DNA of 64,000 nucleotides from Callaeas wilsoni (GCA_013398955.1 VWPU01009669.1:62001-126000), one strand, 5' to 3'; shown: positions 26,383 through 39,873, counted from the first letter of the stretch. Numbers and translations are program-made. The notes: generated from the sequence alone by a model not told the origin.

Positions 26383-27550
26383 ACAGCTACCAAATTCATA
26401 ATCTGTAGAAAGAGCAAACAGTGCAATGGAAATTATGACCTAGGCCATTAAGAGCAGAAAAAAAAACTTTCACAGATAACAAGCATTATTAAAAGATTTT
26501 AGAAAATGAATAGAGGGAAGACGTGAACCTGAACAGGTGTTCCACTTCTTCACACAACAGAAATACCAGGAAAAAAATTATTAAGAATATGTCCAAAAGG
26601 TATGGTGCTGAAAAAGAGGAGACATGACTAAAAATTGGTTTTCCTGACTTTCGTAACATGGTTTTAAATTTCAATAACTTCAAGAATGCTTTAACTTCAT
26701 TAAAAATATCCTATCAATCATAAACTATTTCACAAAATATCCTCCTGCTTTTCATACATCACTCTTTACCCTTAGCAATGTTTCCTGCCCTTATGATAAA
26801 GTTTGTTGTCACCTGAGTTGTGGCAATTCAAAGCATTTATGGAAATATGCTTTAGATACATTTGGTTAAATTTTTCATGTTAAATAACAAACTGAAAAAG
26901 CCTGAAAGATTTTTTTCTAACCCAGGCGTGTGCAGGAGTGTTGGCACAACCAAAACTGCGGCAAGGGGTCAGAACAACTGCCAGGAAACAAAAGCCTCTA
27001 AAATTGGCTTTCTGGCTTAAAAGAAGAAACAATGCTATCGGCATATGCAGGTAGGAAGGCTGTGTTAAACTGAGATACTGAAAAAGCACTATGATACTCA
27101 TACTCTAATACAATTTCTAAGTGGGCCAGCATAACTCACTCAACTGATATAAAAAGAGAATCTCTGGCATGTCACAGAAATAGTCATGAGTAAAAGAAAA
27201 AAAAAAAGTCTTCCTTTACAATGTTAACAGTGAACATCCAGTATGGCTCTTGAAATCCTGTTCTTATGCATAGACTTGGAAAAACAAGAGAAAGAATGAC
27301 CTTCGATTCTTAGCCTTTGTTTGCCTTGAACGTCACTTGGAGAACAGAGAAAATAGACTTTTTCACCTTGTCCCCTTATTTTTGCAAGGAAGGACATCTG
27401 CAATATATTTATAGAAAAAATGATGCACTATGTAACGAAAAAAAACCTCTAGGTATATCTGCATGGTAGATAAAACAATTTGTGAACTGAAGTTACACTG
27501 GAAAAGTTCACTCAGCTCTTCTGCAAGGATGATTTGTTATTTGCTATGCC
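26383..27550. other. Unique non-coding DNA
   Basis: No recognisable gene or transposon. Short frames only (64-73 codons, minus), without motifs. Confidence 0.5.
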
Positions 27551-27990
27551 TGTGTCCAGGTTCTAGCCAGGATAGGGTTAATTTTTGCAGTAGCCAGGAG
27601 GGGCCACAGCCAGGACCCAGAGGTTATTTTATACCACCTCATGTCTTTTTCTGGGAATGGAGAAAGGGTCCTTTCCAGGTCAGGGCAGTGTGGTGTCAGT
27701 CAGATATTGTCAAGCATCCTGTGGTACCACGGTGAGCATTCACATGGGAATCACTCGCCTCCCTTGTAGCTTTTGCTGTTAGCATTGTTGGTGTTACTCT
27801 TTATTTACATACCCCACTGCAGTTTCCAGTAAATTATTCTTATCTCAGCTCATGAGCTTTGCCTTTTGTGCTTCCAATTCTCCTCTCAGTGCCATGCAGG
27901 GAATGGAGTGAGACAGGGAAGAGTGAGCATGTTTTGGAGTGGTTTCGGTGGGAACACTAAGTTCCAGTGTACCATTCCCAAACCACAACA
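27551..27990 (+). mobile_element. Endogenous retrovirus 5' LTR, avian ERVL-like
   Basis: The segment begins TGTGTCCAGGTTCTAGCCAG and ends ACCACAACA, which gives the TG...CA borders of an LTR and a length of 440 bp. The start pattern (gap-tolerant TGTCC-GGTT-CAGCC, then AGGGTTAATTTTTGCAGTAG) and the AGTAAATTATTCTTATCTCA polyadenylation region (27828 onward) match the general form of avian ERVL-like LTRs. It is followed directly by leader and gag-like sequence in the same orientation, so it is a 5' LTR. No clear primer-binding site follows the end; the expected place has decayed or been deleted. The family name cannot be fixed without a repeat library. Confidence 0.75.
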
Positions 27991-28790
27991 GCCTTATTCA
28001 GTGCCCAGTGTGTGTCATGAAGGGTTGAAATAACAACAGATCTGCCCAGAGCAGGCTGGAAACAAGTTTGATCTAAGTATTTGCTCTTTTAGGTCTGGAG
28101 CCACTGGTCACAGTGTTGCTTGGTCTGTTCATGGGGCACCAAACCCTGTATATCTTTCCATGTGTGTACTATGTGCCCATCATGGGGCTCCTTTTCAAAG
28201 CAGGGAGGGGGATCAGGATTGCTTTGCTGTACTATGGAATATCAGTTTATGGCATGATGACATCAAGGGCAGTGAGGGTATTTTGGGATGTGTGTGCAAT
28301 GCTGCTCTCCTACCCTTACCTCGGGCACTGCCTTTGGGAGTCCATTAATAATCATATCCAGTCTGTGGAGGGAACNATAATCATATCTGTGGAGGGAACA
28401 GGGGAGGATGATTTTCCCCAGCCTTTTACCCCTTTTTCCTCCTTCAGGCCTGTTACCACAGCTTTTGAGACTTGAATTCCCTTTGGATGTTAAGGAAAGC
28501 ATATTCTTGTTCCTAAGTCTTCCAGATCTCCTCAGTGGGGTCCACACCATGTTTAGAGTCATGAAAGCAATTTCTAGGGAGATTATTCAGAGATTTGCCC
28601 CAAGAGTGGACAGATGTGAGTGGCATGGAATGGTGAAAAAAATGGGTCATCTTTTGAAGGATTATTCTGCTCCAGTGGTTTGGAAGTTTACCCCTGAACA
28701 AGTCCAGGACCCTGATAAAGTGGCAGAATATTTGAAATAAAAATGCTGTGGCAGTTCCATAGAGGCATGGAGAATACCACTCCTAAATCA
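27991..28790 (+). pseudogene. ERVL-like leader and gag remnant, truncated
   Basis: Downstream of the LTR a hydrophobic leader frame (28113-28475; residues such as YYVPIMGLLF) is followed by a frame (28408-28740) whose last 65 or so residues look like the start of an avian ERVL-type gag protein (for example YSAPVVWKFTPEQVQ). That frame ends in a TAA at 28738-28740, and the next codons in the same frame still look gag-like, so the stop is probably a decay mutation. Nothing recognisable as protease, polymerase or a 3' LTR follows, so the provirus is truncated. The single N at 28376 and a nearby duplication further disturb the leader. Assignment rests on pattern memory only. Confidence 0.55.
28348..28399. 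repeat. Imperfect tandem duplication split by the only N
   Basis: A 28-bp copy (28348-28375, starting ATAATCATAT and ending TGTGGAGGGAAC) is followed by an N at 28376 and a 23-bp copy (28377-28399) that lacks five internal bases. The ambiguity at the joint suggests an unresolved repeat or consensus conflict in the assembly. Confidence 0.85.
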
Positions 28791-30777
28791 TGACAGACTG
28801 GTTTTTTTAGTCCACTTCTTCACAACCTTTGATATATATCTATATATTAAAGAGTTCCTTACGTACAGGTAAGGAAAAGTATTAATTACTTGAGCTTTAC
28901 TGACATGGGAAGGTGTGAAAGCTTTCTCTACTGTCTCTAAAACTTTCAACAGCCTTTGACCAGTTAAAGCATCTTGACCTCTCATTCCTGACATTTTATT
29001 CTCCCTTCATTTCTCCTGGCATAAGTATTTACTCATCCACACCGTGAACCAAAGTGGGGAACTGATCTCACTGACAGGTGTCCAGGAGGGAAAATAATAG
29101 GTTTGAGTTGGTTGAACTTCTCAGCTGCACAACCAGCTGCCCCCAGCACACTGAAAGGGGATGGGAGGAATTAACAGCTGGAGGTGGAGCCTAATGCAGC
29201 CTAATTAAACCAGCACTGCTGCTGGAAAACGTGTACATTCCAGAGCAGCCTCAGGCTTCCTGAATGTCCATTAAGTGTTGGACAATACCACAGTGCTGCA
29301 GCTTACTTTGCTTATTCTTTAACAGATAGCTTCATTCCAGTCTACACCTTTCGACACAATTTTTAGCTTGTGGGCAGTGATGGACCTTGTAATTTTTACA
29401 ATGTTAAGGTGTGCGCCATAGAACTATAGTTGCTTTAATTAAATTAATACTTTAGATGTTAATGTTTTAACAGGCATATTATTTATATGACTGCATGTTT
29501 TAAACACATCTGGGTTGCTTTCAGGTTTTTTTTTCCTGTACAGCTGTTTGGTAAATTGAGAAAGCGAAACTAAAAGGAGCATATGAAACAGGCACACAAA
29601 ACCTGTGTATTCCTTTGATGACATGTGGAACTGATAACTAGACTGAGAACAAAGCTGGGAATGCCTCAGGATGCAGTAAGATGAGCCAAGAAAGTGAAAT
29701 ATATAATCCTGGGGAAAAAAAAATTGTCCTAACAAGTATACATAGTGTTCTGATTTGACCAAAGGAAAATGGCATTTGCAGGGATTTAAGAAGAAACCAT
29801 TAGAACTGTTTTCCCTGTTAGTGTTAGGGCTTGTGACACTTTCATGAGGCTTCATGTATTTTACAACATGAAATGCCTTGACTCAGACTTATTACATTTT
29901 TTTAACCTTTTCCCTTAAAATTCAAAGGCAAGATGCAATAAATCTTTCAGACTACTTTTCCAAAAAAAGAGATGTGTGTGTGGTGCTTGTGCCTGAACCA
30001 AGAAGCATAGTTTTACTAATCAGGGCCAGCAAGTAGTGGTACCTATCAACTGCTGAGTAATGGGACACATTCTTCCTTCACTAACCCCTTATTGGTCTTT
30101 AAGAAATCCACCAAGCTTAAATGTTCAGCTGCTAATCATATTGCTTTTATGTATGTTTATAGAAAATAATAATGTACTTTTATATAATTTTATAACAGAC
30201 ATTTTTGTAAAACCTACCAACATTGCAACTTTCTACTCTATGTAAAGTTAAAATGAACATTGCCATTTTATATTGTAATACTTATCTAATTAACATGTGG
30301 AAGGATTAGCTGCTCTACCATCGGATCTTATACAAACCTTAGGTTATACAGATAATTAGAGGCTGAGCAGGATTCTACCACATGATCCTTCAGGGCACAA
30401 ACAAGAGCAGCTATGCTAGGCTCCTGCTCTAAACTGTCCCTTGGAAAAGTTGCTCTGTCTTCACTGACTGCTCCGAAAAGTCAGGGAGATTTATCCTATG
30501 CTATAATTAGCTGGTGTGTATTCCTGCTCAGTACCAATGCAGAGACGTCCATCAACATCAGTCAAATTTCCACTCCATCTTCAGCTAGTACAGTGCAATT
30601 TGTGAAAATATCTCACATTAAGAATTCTGCTATATTGCCTGCTTGGTAGAAAAAAAGAGATTCATAGCCCCAATTCATAATTCCCATTTAAAATTTAATT
30701 TTTAATATTAAATATGTAAATCTGCTACCCATAAATAATTCCAAAATGTTAGTAGAATAATTTTGCACACTTCTCTC
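28791..30777. other. Unique non-coding DNA
   Basis: About 2 kb with no recognised gene. A moderately GC-rich patch at 29040-29280 is not matched to any known element. The segment 30100-30300 is AT-rich with homeodomain-type TAAT/ATTA cores. A 138-codon minus frame (29439-29855) has no motif. Confidence 0.45.
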
Positions 30778-30883
30778 AGGTATGTGGTGTGATTCTTGGA
30801 GTAGTCCTGTGCAGGGCCAGGAGCTGGACATCAGTGATCTTTGGGGGTCCCTTCCAACTCAGAATATTCTATGCTTCCATGAT
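30778..30883 (+). mobile_element. CR1 LINE 3' tail, about 105 bp
   Basis: This is the terminal CR1 3' UTR in the plus orientation: GTGTGATTCTTGGAG, then CCTGTGCAGGGCCAGGAGCT, then GGTCCCTTCCAACTCAGAAT and a degraded octamer tail (ATTCTATGCTTCCATGATT). No coding part is left. It is the same 3'-end type as the outer part of the composite copy near 56.1 kb. Confidence 0.93.
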
Positions 30884-31124
30884 TTTAATTTAATCTTCGA
30901 AGTAAAACAGAGAAATAAAATGTGTTCATATGTGGTTTTGGAGGGTAAAATCTGTTTGAATACTCACAGTATCCATATATAAAAGTATATCATTACTATT
31001 TCAAACAACCTGGAAAAATATGTAATTGCTCACAAAGAAAAAATATTTAGGTGCTATTCTTGAAACCAAAATAACTTTATTGGAAAATTTAAGCAACTTT
31101 ATTGTTGCACCTGAAACATCAGAC

Positions 31125-31162
31125 AAAAAAAAAAAAAAAAAAACCAAAAAAAAAAAAAAAAA
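31125..31162. repeat. A19-CC-A17 tract
   Basis: Nineteen A, then CC, then seventeen A. No AATAAA signal or transposon body directly upstream was recognised, so a retroposed poly(A) tail is not supported. It is called as a simple A tract. Confidence 0.9.
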
Positions 31163-34100
31163 CCCACAGAGAAATGGATTAAAGCATAGTCTAAAATGTT
31201 TCTTATAAACAAATCAGTGCAACTATCTAAATCTGAAAAGGAAATCTTAAGAGCTCTTGGAAAACCAGGAGAGATGAGAAACCAGTACTGAACACAGGCT
31301 ATCAAACAAAGAACGTGGAGCCCTATGTGTAGCAAAACACCTAAGCTGGAATCCAAGATAAACCTTTTTACCCGGACACATTGTAAGACTTGGTTAGGAC
31401 GAAGCAAGGACAGTTTTGAAATCCTGGTTCCACAGACATTCCTACAAGTTCAGCACCATCTTTTCAAACAGACCCTTTCTCTTCTCCACTTGTTATGCAC
31501 CACATTGCTCCCAAGCTACTGCTTCTGAAGTCATGTAAACTGCATCAGGGAACTCATTTGGCCTGAAAATAAACCTGTGGAAAATAACTGCACAGGGCAG
31601 GAATGAACTGTTGACATCATGGCAAGAACAGCCTGACCTGACACTCCTACTGAGAGAAACAGATGTAATAATGTTGTCGTAAATGAGCAAATAATTGTTA
31701 ATTGTGCTATTCATACACAAGTGCTCAGTTCTCAAAAATGGTTTCTATACAAAGCAAACAGAAAGAGCCATTTTATTTTGTTTCCTCAGAAGAGAGCTCA
31801 TTTATTGGACTAAAAACATGGTGTTTACTTACACCTTGTGTTCTAAAAGAGGAAATACAGGGTTTGTGCCAATATTGTATGTTTCCTACTTTTTGTAATG
31901 GGAAAACTAATGCAAATTTTTTCATTTCACTTTGGCCTTTCAAGCCCGTAATAAGCTGGGTTGGCACAAACCAGAAAGTTGAAATGGATGAATACTTTCT
32001 TCTGAGCTAAATCTGAATGCTAATAGGAACAAAACAGGTTAATTTTGGTAGGTAAATCCCACACGTAATACCTCTTCAACCCTGGGGGAAAAAACAGGGT
32101 GAAAATACAATATAAATTATTCAACTTTGAAGGCTGATTCTCAGACTCTGTAGAAACTTGTCTTTTAATCTACCTTGTGGCAATGAATGTCTGAGGAGTA
32201 AGTGCAAGGTAAGCTCCACAGGTTCTCTGGACAGACACCAGAAAAGTTTGTATTTACCTGAAGCGGGTCTGTCATTCATAAAGATGGAGTGCAAAATTTC
32301 CTGTCACTGAAGCTTTCTTCCTCTCTCTCCCAGGTCATTAAAATATTTTGTCTTCACACAGAATGTTTAAGTTTAAGAGGAAGGGGGAGAAAAACAAATG
32401 AGGTACATTTTTGTTGTATTTATGTTTTCTTATCCACTTCTAAATAATTTTTTTACAAATATTTTAACTTGCATGGAAATAATACTAAAACAGGTTAAAA
32501 CAGGAAAAGCCTATTCAGATAACCAGGCTACAAATATTGTATGGGGGAAAACAGAGGAACTCAGGCAGCCATCCTTACCAATCCCTCTGGACAGTGAGGA
32601 ATTATAAAGAACACATTAATTCCACTTTCATTCTACCAAAGATTTTTTTATATACTAAGCTGATCACGTCTTAATTCAAAGAACTACCTATTTTTACCAT
32701 TATTTAGTACCTTAAATTGTAGTGGTAACTAAAACTCCAATGTTGAAGATATTTTCTTTTTTCCCAACCAACATTCTTTTTTCTCTAAGCCTGTTAGTAC
32801 GTGCTTATTTGAGTTTACAGATGTATGCAGTCTAAAGTTAGGTGTATGTATTTCCATAAAACTAAGCTAGCAGCTAAGAATAAGAATTTTAAAACTGCCT
32901 AAGCAGTGTATTCAGGCAGAAGAAGAAATAAACAAGCAAAAATATTCAATTAATGGCAGCTCTTGAGAGCCCAGTCCCTGTCTTAGAAGGCTGGGGATAA
33001 GAGATAAATTTTATGTCTAAAAGTTTTCAGGATTTTGTTGTCCTTTATGCAAAGGATAAGACAAACAAGATATGACAGCCCTGCTCATACTCAGCCTGAA
33101 GCAATGCTACTGCCAAACAGGTACTCCCCAAAACAGAGGTGTATGCAGCAGGGCTGTACACCAGAGCGGAGACCAAGAACACACTACATGGCAAGTGCTC
33201 TGCAGCATCCTGCTACATATTTATCTTCCCAGGCACACGAATTTATAGCTACAGCATAATAGTACCCAATGGAGGCTGGTCCCTTGCCACACTGGTGCTG
33301 AGAAGGCAGAGACCGCTCTGCCGATGAAGAAATCCTCACACCAGACTGATTCTCAAACGTCAAAATCAGCTTCTTTACCAGCTCATGCAGCTAAACAGAA
33401 CACCTGAACATCAGTGAAAACTAAGAATGTACAAAAAGGCCTTAGTTACACATGTTGAAACAAGCAGCAGCTCTGCATGATGCCCTGTGTCATTGCTAGC
33501 ATGCGTCCTTCCCGCAAGGAAAAGGAAAGGCGGCAGAAAACTGAGATTTCTGCTGGAAATCAAAAAGTGAGTTGGAGGTCCACTGTCCTGTACCAGTCTC
33601 AGCTCCAAGCCTGCCCATTTTCACCATTCTGAAAAGGTGGGACTTGAGTCAAAATGCTGCCCTTCGAGGTGGTTATCACAAACTTAACTGAGTTGCTAAA
33701 TGATTAGAGTGAAAATAATAACTATTTGTATTTTGATAAATGTATTCATTATCAAGTAAAAAAAAAAAGGTCTGAGAAAATCTTTTTCTCAGGAGTTACT
33801 GTACACTGGTTTGTGAGGGTGTGAGGAATACAAGCAGCTGTCTGCATGATCATACTCTTTTTAAGTCACACAAATGCAAGGAGATGCATGCCAGTAACCA
33901 CAGAGGAGATACAGCTTTGCACTATATTTGGGACAGGACTGAGATTACCAAAGGAAATTGCAGCTACAACAATTCATAGGAGCTCTCTATAATCTCTCAT
34001 AAAGCAGGCTGCATCCTGAGCACACAGGATGAAAATCTCACCTACTGGTTCTGGAAAACAGGCTCATCCATCTGCAGGTTCCTCCCTTGCAGCACAGCTA

Positions 34101-37100
34101 TTCCCCTTGTAACACAAGGACGGAAATTCTGCTTCATGTCGCTGGGGTGATGCTTGTTAGTAGCTGTTCATTCTCCCCGTGTTTGTGCAACTGAACTGAC
34201 CCAGTCGTGTCCCCAGCAAACTTTCAGGGGTACGTGCAGATATTTTACGTATGAGTTTAATAAACGGATTTCCATCAAAAATAAACTACCCAACAGAGGA
34301 ACAGCTTGTATAAAGCAATGCACATATCTGCCGTCATCACAGACCACTCGGGCTTTGCTCTCATGGTTACCATGATATCATCACAATCCCTCAGAGTGCG
34401 TACTGCCTTCTGTCTCACCACGAATGTCAATTATTAATGCCTGCTCATCATAACAGCACATCATCTAGAAATGCATTTTCTTTCTCCCCATGTATCTTAA
34501 ATAAAAAAATCCTCGCTCATAATTTCTAATACACATGTTAAAAAAGAAGTGTTTGCAGATGTCCTAAGGAATTTACCTCTCCTGGATTAACTGGTCTGCT
34601 AATTATCCACAACAAGAGTAGTGGGTATTTATCACTGGAGGAGAGATAAGCAAGGCAGGTGGGAAATGTTTATAAAGGCCAGATAACTAAGTGTTCCTGG
34701 TGCCAAAACAAACAGGTGCAGATTTTATTGATGCAACAAACAAGGAAACAAAACCAAACAAATACACAGTTGATGGGGAATATTCCTGTTCCACAAAAAC
34801 AGTACCTACAAAGTAAAACAAAAGATGTTCTGTCTCCTGGTGGCAACACTTTCAAAGTTGGGACTTCTCCTCTACTTTCTGAATTTCAACACAAAGGGTT
34901 ATACCCAGGGGATTTTAAGAATATCGTCCCGGAAGAATTGTTCCAGTATACCTGAAGGAAATCAACTGACATATTCAGATCCTCCTTTCTCTTAGTGGTC
35001 TGGCATCTGACAGCAGCCTGGGATGCATAGCCATAGTACAGCCAGTGGAAAAGCTACCTTAGCAGCATCTTCCCACTCATCCAGTGGATAGAATACACTG
35101 GATTATTAGGGGGATAGTGGGCATCCCTCCATCACATCCAGAATCACACATTGAAACACTGATGTAGATGCAACTTGGGAGCTTTTTTGTGTGAAGTGAA
35201 TCATTTCTACTGTGCCCTTGTAACCAATGTGGTTCACATATGAGAGGAACATTAGGGTGTGCAGAGAAGAACTAAACCAGAAGATGCACACCAGCTTCTA
35301 GTGGTGTTCTGTCTACAAAACCAGCATAGAGCTCATCTGGAGCACATTCACCACCCTCAGGGGTACACCATGAGCTCTGGATCATCAGAACCTACCGTTT
35401 TACTCAAGAAACTCATTTTATTAAGTAATAACTCCTACTAACTCCACTGAGAAAATCTAACCTCAACTTTTACCCTCTATTTTGGACCAAATCAATTTTT
35501 TCTCCTTTTCACTGCTTCCAAACAACTAAGACTAGCAATTTACCTTCCTGCTAAACTGTATGTTTTATATAGGTAAATGTAAATTTTTTTTTGCTAAGCT
35601 TTGTTTTTAAGAACAAAATACAGCTAAGAGAAATGAGGTCTTTGATGGTTGTGTGGTAAAACATGCATACTATCAAAAAAGAGATGCAATAAACTCCACT
35701 TTTAAGACTGTACAAAGACCTGAGCTACAAAGAAGATGTTTGATATTTCTCATCAGAGCAGAAATTGGGTGTGAAGGTACCTATAAAAATCATTGAGTAA
35801 CATTCCATGTTCAAGCCTTATGCATGTTTTAAAAAGTCTTGTAAGCTTAAAAGAAGATGTATTTCTGCAATGCTTCTGGTTGAAAACCTGAGGTGGATGG
35901 AGACAGGCAGCTGTTTCACACTTGAAGAATGATGAGATGTGACAGGGTGATGTCAGTTCTGGGGAGCTGGAGGCTATGTTATTTCTCTGTAAATTACTGT
36001 CCAGTTGCATTTCCTGCCCAAAGACAGACCATGAGATTATCCCACATATCCCGCCTCAGAGCTGATGCTCCTCCTGATGAGACCACTAATAAATAATTAA
36101 TGCAGACAGCTGAAGAAATATCTTCCCATATACCTATTGCCACAATGGTTATTACTCACAGTATATCTACCAGGTACTTCATTTCCCTAGTCTGGGGTAT
36201 GGAGATGCCCAGAGCGAGGAAACTGGGGCAGCCTGCTTAGGTTACTGTGGAACTTTGGGCATCCACTCAGTAAGGCCTTTTATAGTGCTTGGCTATGGAG
36301 AAGGTTAGATGGGACAAGCAGCTTCCATTTATGCAGAGGAGGGACATGCCTATGACCTTTAAATAGCAGAACCACTTTTGAAAGCAGTCAGAGCTCCCTT
36401 ATGTATCTCTGTTTCCCAAAAGCATGTGGCTGCAGATGAAATGTAGGGTAGCTGGTGCAGTGTATTTTAACTCCCTAGCTGCCTGTGCACTCCCTTCTGC
36501 AATCAATCCTTGAAATCATTACCAGACCTGAACTGTGAACTGCTCTTTGTTTCCCATCTCCCTTCTGCCCAGAAATGTTTCCCAGCCCTAGAGAAGGGAA
36601 GGCAGAAAAGAGAACAGCATAAAAACTAATGCTTCATTGAACAAGATCAGGTTCTAAAAGGATTTCCCATCCAGCTCTGGAGCACCACAATAAAAGGCAG
36701 CTGCTGCCCATTTCCAGGACATCCATGTGATGGGCAGCAGGGGTTATAGGCCCTCAACTCCTCCCCAGTGCAGCTTCTTATAAAACTTATTTTCTCTTGA
36801 CGACACTGTCCATAGTGAAGGAGAGGAATGCGTTCTACAGAAAAACTAATATGCTCAGTGTAGCAGGTAATCACTACAATACGACCATCTTGTATTTGAA
36901 ATATTGAATATTCTATACGACCATGTCTAGAAACACTTGATCGTCCCAGCTCTCGATGAAAGCTGAGAATTTTAGTTTAGATTTTTGTCTCTGAATGTCT
37001 TCATATTGCTTGTCCTTTTTCATCTTTAATGCTTCTTTATTGTTGTCATTTTTGCTAGAAATACCTGAAAATTTATCAGGGATTATTTACTTTTTTTTAA

Positions 37101-39453
37101 AAAATTTGACAATGTTTTGCTAATCTGAGAAATAGCAGATCATTGGTTTATTTAGTGATCTTAATGACAGCTATTTTTAAGAGCTTTGACATGCAAAGTT
37201 ACTGGATTCTTTTCAAGAAATCTTGCTTAAATCTGAGTCTTAACCACCATACCCTATCACCTTGAACCATTTTCTAAGTGATTCAAATAGAATTCTGTAG
37301 TTTCTTCTCCCTTTTCTATTTAACTGTTGCCTGTAAACGAAATAATTTTTAAAATATTCGCAGCTTCTCTTTCTTGTTACTGTCTCAGTAGTCCATTTTA
37401 ATGATTACTACATGACATCCTTTACTCTGCTAATAATCTATGTGGACTGAGTCTATTCAAACTATTTACTGTAATTGCTCATTTCCTACATTTTTGAGCA
37501 ACAATCTAAAAACAAAAATGAGAAATCCATATTTCAGAGCACGCTATCAGCATGTACCTGTAGTCTTGCAAGAGTTAGATCCTCAGCCACTAAGTAGAAC
37601 AGGAAATTGTTACACTAAAATGAAAATCAGAATATTTATACAGAACATACTTCCTTCATACCAGCCAGCTGCTTTTCTGATCAGTAGCGCTTAGAAATGC
37701 TTAATTATGATATCTTTAATTTCTTTACACAAAACAGAAACCTGTACCTCTGTGAATATTCTTTCAGCTTGCTGTCTAATACTATAGAAGGAATCCTTTT
37801 CTTGTCTCGTGATAACTAGTGACTATGACAGTAATAATTTGTTTAAAGAACAGACAATTAGCAAATTAACTAAATAATTAGTCAACATATGAATATGTAG
37901 AATAATAATTTGTAATTGCTTAGGAAATATTTTGCTGGAGTTAATCCACAGAAAGCTTGGGGATATCTGATCTACTATTTAAAACAAAAGTCATCACTCA
38001 TTTGTTAAATTGTCAGGAAAAATCGGGTTGATCTTTCTATTGTGAAATAACTCAAAGTACTCTACCTGGATAATGAGTCAAAGTTTTTCCCTAGACTTCA
38101 ATTCCCAGCCTGATAGATCTGTGATATTAACTCAAGCTCAGGTAAAGGCACTGTAACTCTTTGAAACTTCTCCTTTGGTACCCCTGAAGAGCCTTTTCAA
38201 CTCAACTATTGTGTCTACAAAACCTTACCAGAGTACCGGCAATAACAGCCTACAAGCCAAATTCATGGTCTGTGCATGCTGCCTTGCAGCAGAAGCACTT
38301 GAGGACATGGTTGAACATCTCAGCAGGAAGATCTGCTTGAAAGTCCTCGAAAGCCAGGTATTAGAACACTTCCTTGGGAAATGGTACATGAAATGGGAAT
38401 GACAAGTATTAGAGACTGCTGCAATCTAGATAGAAGCAGATCTGAAACAGATATTTCACCATATCTAATTCTATGGTCTGTACAAAAACACCGTCATGCC
38501 ACATCCAGATGTCGGCAATATCTACCTCCGTCTAAGTTCTTCAGAATTCTCTGGGGCCTCTCTCCATTACCAGTTTGGCCATGCCAAAGAAATGCAAGTT
38601 TCCAGCAGATAAAACCATCTTTTGCTAGACAATTATTTTAAAATTTCCTCTGTTTTTCATGAGACGCCCTAGGGTATATAGTTTTGGGACTAAGAAAGAC
38701 AAAAAAAGAGATAAACACTCTGTGGGGGAAGATAATACTCTGTGAAGAGGCACTTTCTGCCTTGTTGAGCCATCTATGTTCACATAATGTACAATTCTTC
38801 ACTCGTGGGAAATGCAGCTGCTGAGACCACGTCCGAGATAATCCTAATTACTAACCACAGTGTGGTTGGACACACACACACTTAAACTCATGTAAGCAGA
38901 TGGCCGGAAACTGCCAGTTCGATCTGTGTGGTTACACGTCCTAAAACATCATGCAAGTAGCCAGAGTGAGTAACCTGATCATCAGGTTGACTGACACTCA
39001 TGAATCAAAAAGTTGTAGCATCCACTGAAGCTGTCTGTTGGCAGGCAGGTTGGAAAAAGCTAAGATCCCATGGAGACAACTCAGGAGCATCTAATTATGT
39101 GAAGATAGTCCTGGCTGGATTGCCATCAAGGGAACAACCTTTGGGAACTCTGCTGGGGGCAGAAGCAAATCTGTCCTCTGCTGTGCCTATTATGAAAATG
39201 AAATGTTGAGTTTATAATCCAAAGCTTTCAAAATTCATCTCGTAAGAAGTACTATTGCCTTCAGGGAGATATCTTTTCATGTTATCCCACACATTACTGC
39301 ACATCTTTGTCAGACCAAGAGCTCTTGTAAGTATTGTCACTTGTGACCAATTTGTGGGTTCAGCCATTTAGAGTTTTACTGGGTGTTTTTTTGTTCTGTA
39401 CTTTCCAAATCAAATCAGTGCTCAAAGTTTTTTAAAGTCAGTATCGTAGTTTG
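31163..39453. other. Unique non-coding DNA
   Basis: More than 8 kb with no recognised gene, RNA or transposon. Frames up to 102 codons carry no motif and often overlap antisense frames. A 10-bp direct repeat ATACGACCAT occurs at 36879 and 36915. An AC-dinucleotide run of only about five units lies at 38871-38881. Confidence 0.5.
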
Positions 39454-39828
39454 TTCTTTCTCTTTCTTTTTTCTTTCTCTTTCTTTCTCTCTCTTTCTAT
39501 CCCTCTTTCTTTCTTCTTTCTTTCTCTTTCTTTCTCTCTCTTTCTATCCCTCTTTCTTTCTTCTTTCTTTCTCTTTCTTTCTCTCTCTTTCTATCCCTCT
39601 TTCTTTCTTCTTTCTTTCTCTTTCTTTCTCTCTCTTTCTATCCCTCTTTCTTTCTTCTTTCTTTCTCTTTCTTTCTCTCTCTTTCTATCCCTCTTTCTTT
39701 CTTCTTTCTTTCTCTTTCTTTCTCTCTCTTTCTATCCCTCTTTCTTTCTTCTTTCTTTCTCTTTCTTTCTCTCTCTTTCTATCCCTCTTTCTTTCTTTCT
39801 TCCTTTCTCCCTTCCTTCCTTCCTTTCT
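39454..39828. repeat. 47-bp polypyrimidine minisatellite, about seven copies
   Basis: The plus strand is almost entirely C and T for 375 bp. A marker TATCCCT recurs at exactly 47-bp spacing, starting at 39498, 39545, 39592, 39639, 39686, 39733 and 39780. The copies look identical by eye, and each contains TTTC/TCTC simple runs, so the array is a higher-order repeat built on (TTTC)n. Frames of 144 and 164 codons (Ser/Phe/Leu only) are artefacts of the repeat. The homopurine-homopyrimidine strand bias allows triplex (H-DNA) structures. Confidence 0.95.
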
Positions 39829-39873
39829 ATCAAAGCTTATAGCTATCTTTCTAGAGAAGAAAAAGGCAGAAAA

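Noticed and set aside
31125..31162. Poly(A) tail of a processed pseudogene
   Set aside because: No polyadenylation signal close upstream, no recognisable transcript body and no target duplication seen.
36879..36924. 10-bp direct repeat ATACGACCAT flanking 26 bp, as a target duplication
   Set aside because: The enclosed 26 bp is not transposon-like; probably a chance or slippage repeat.
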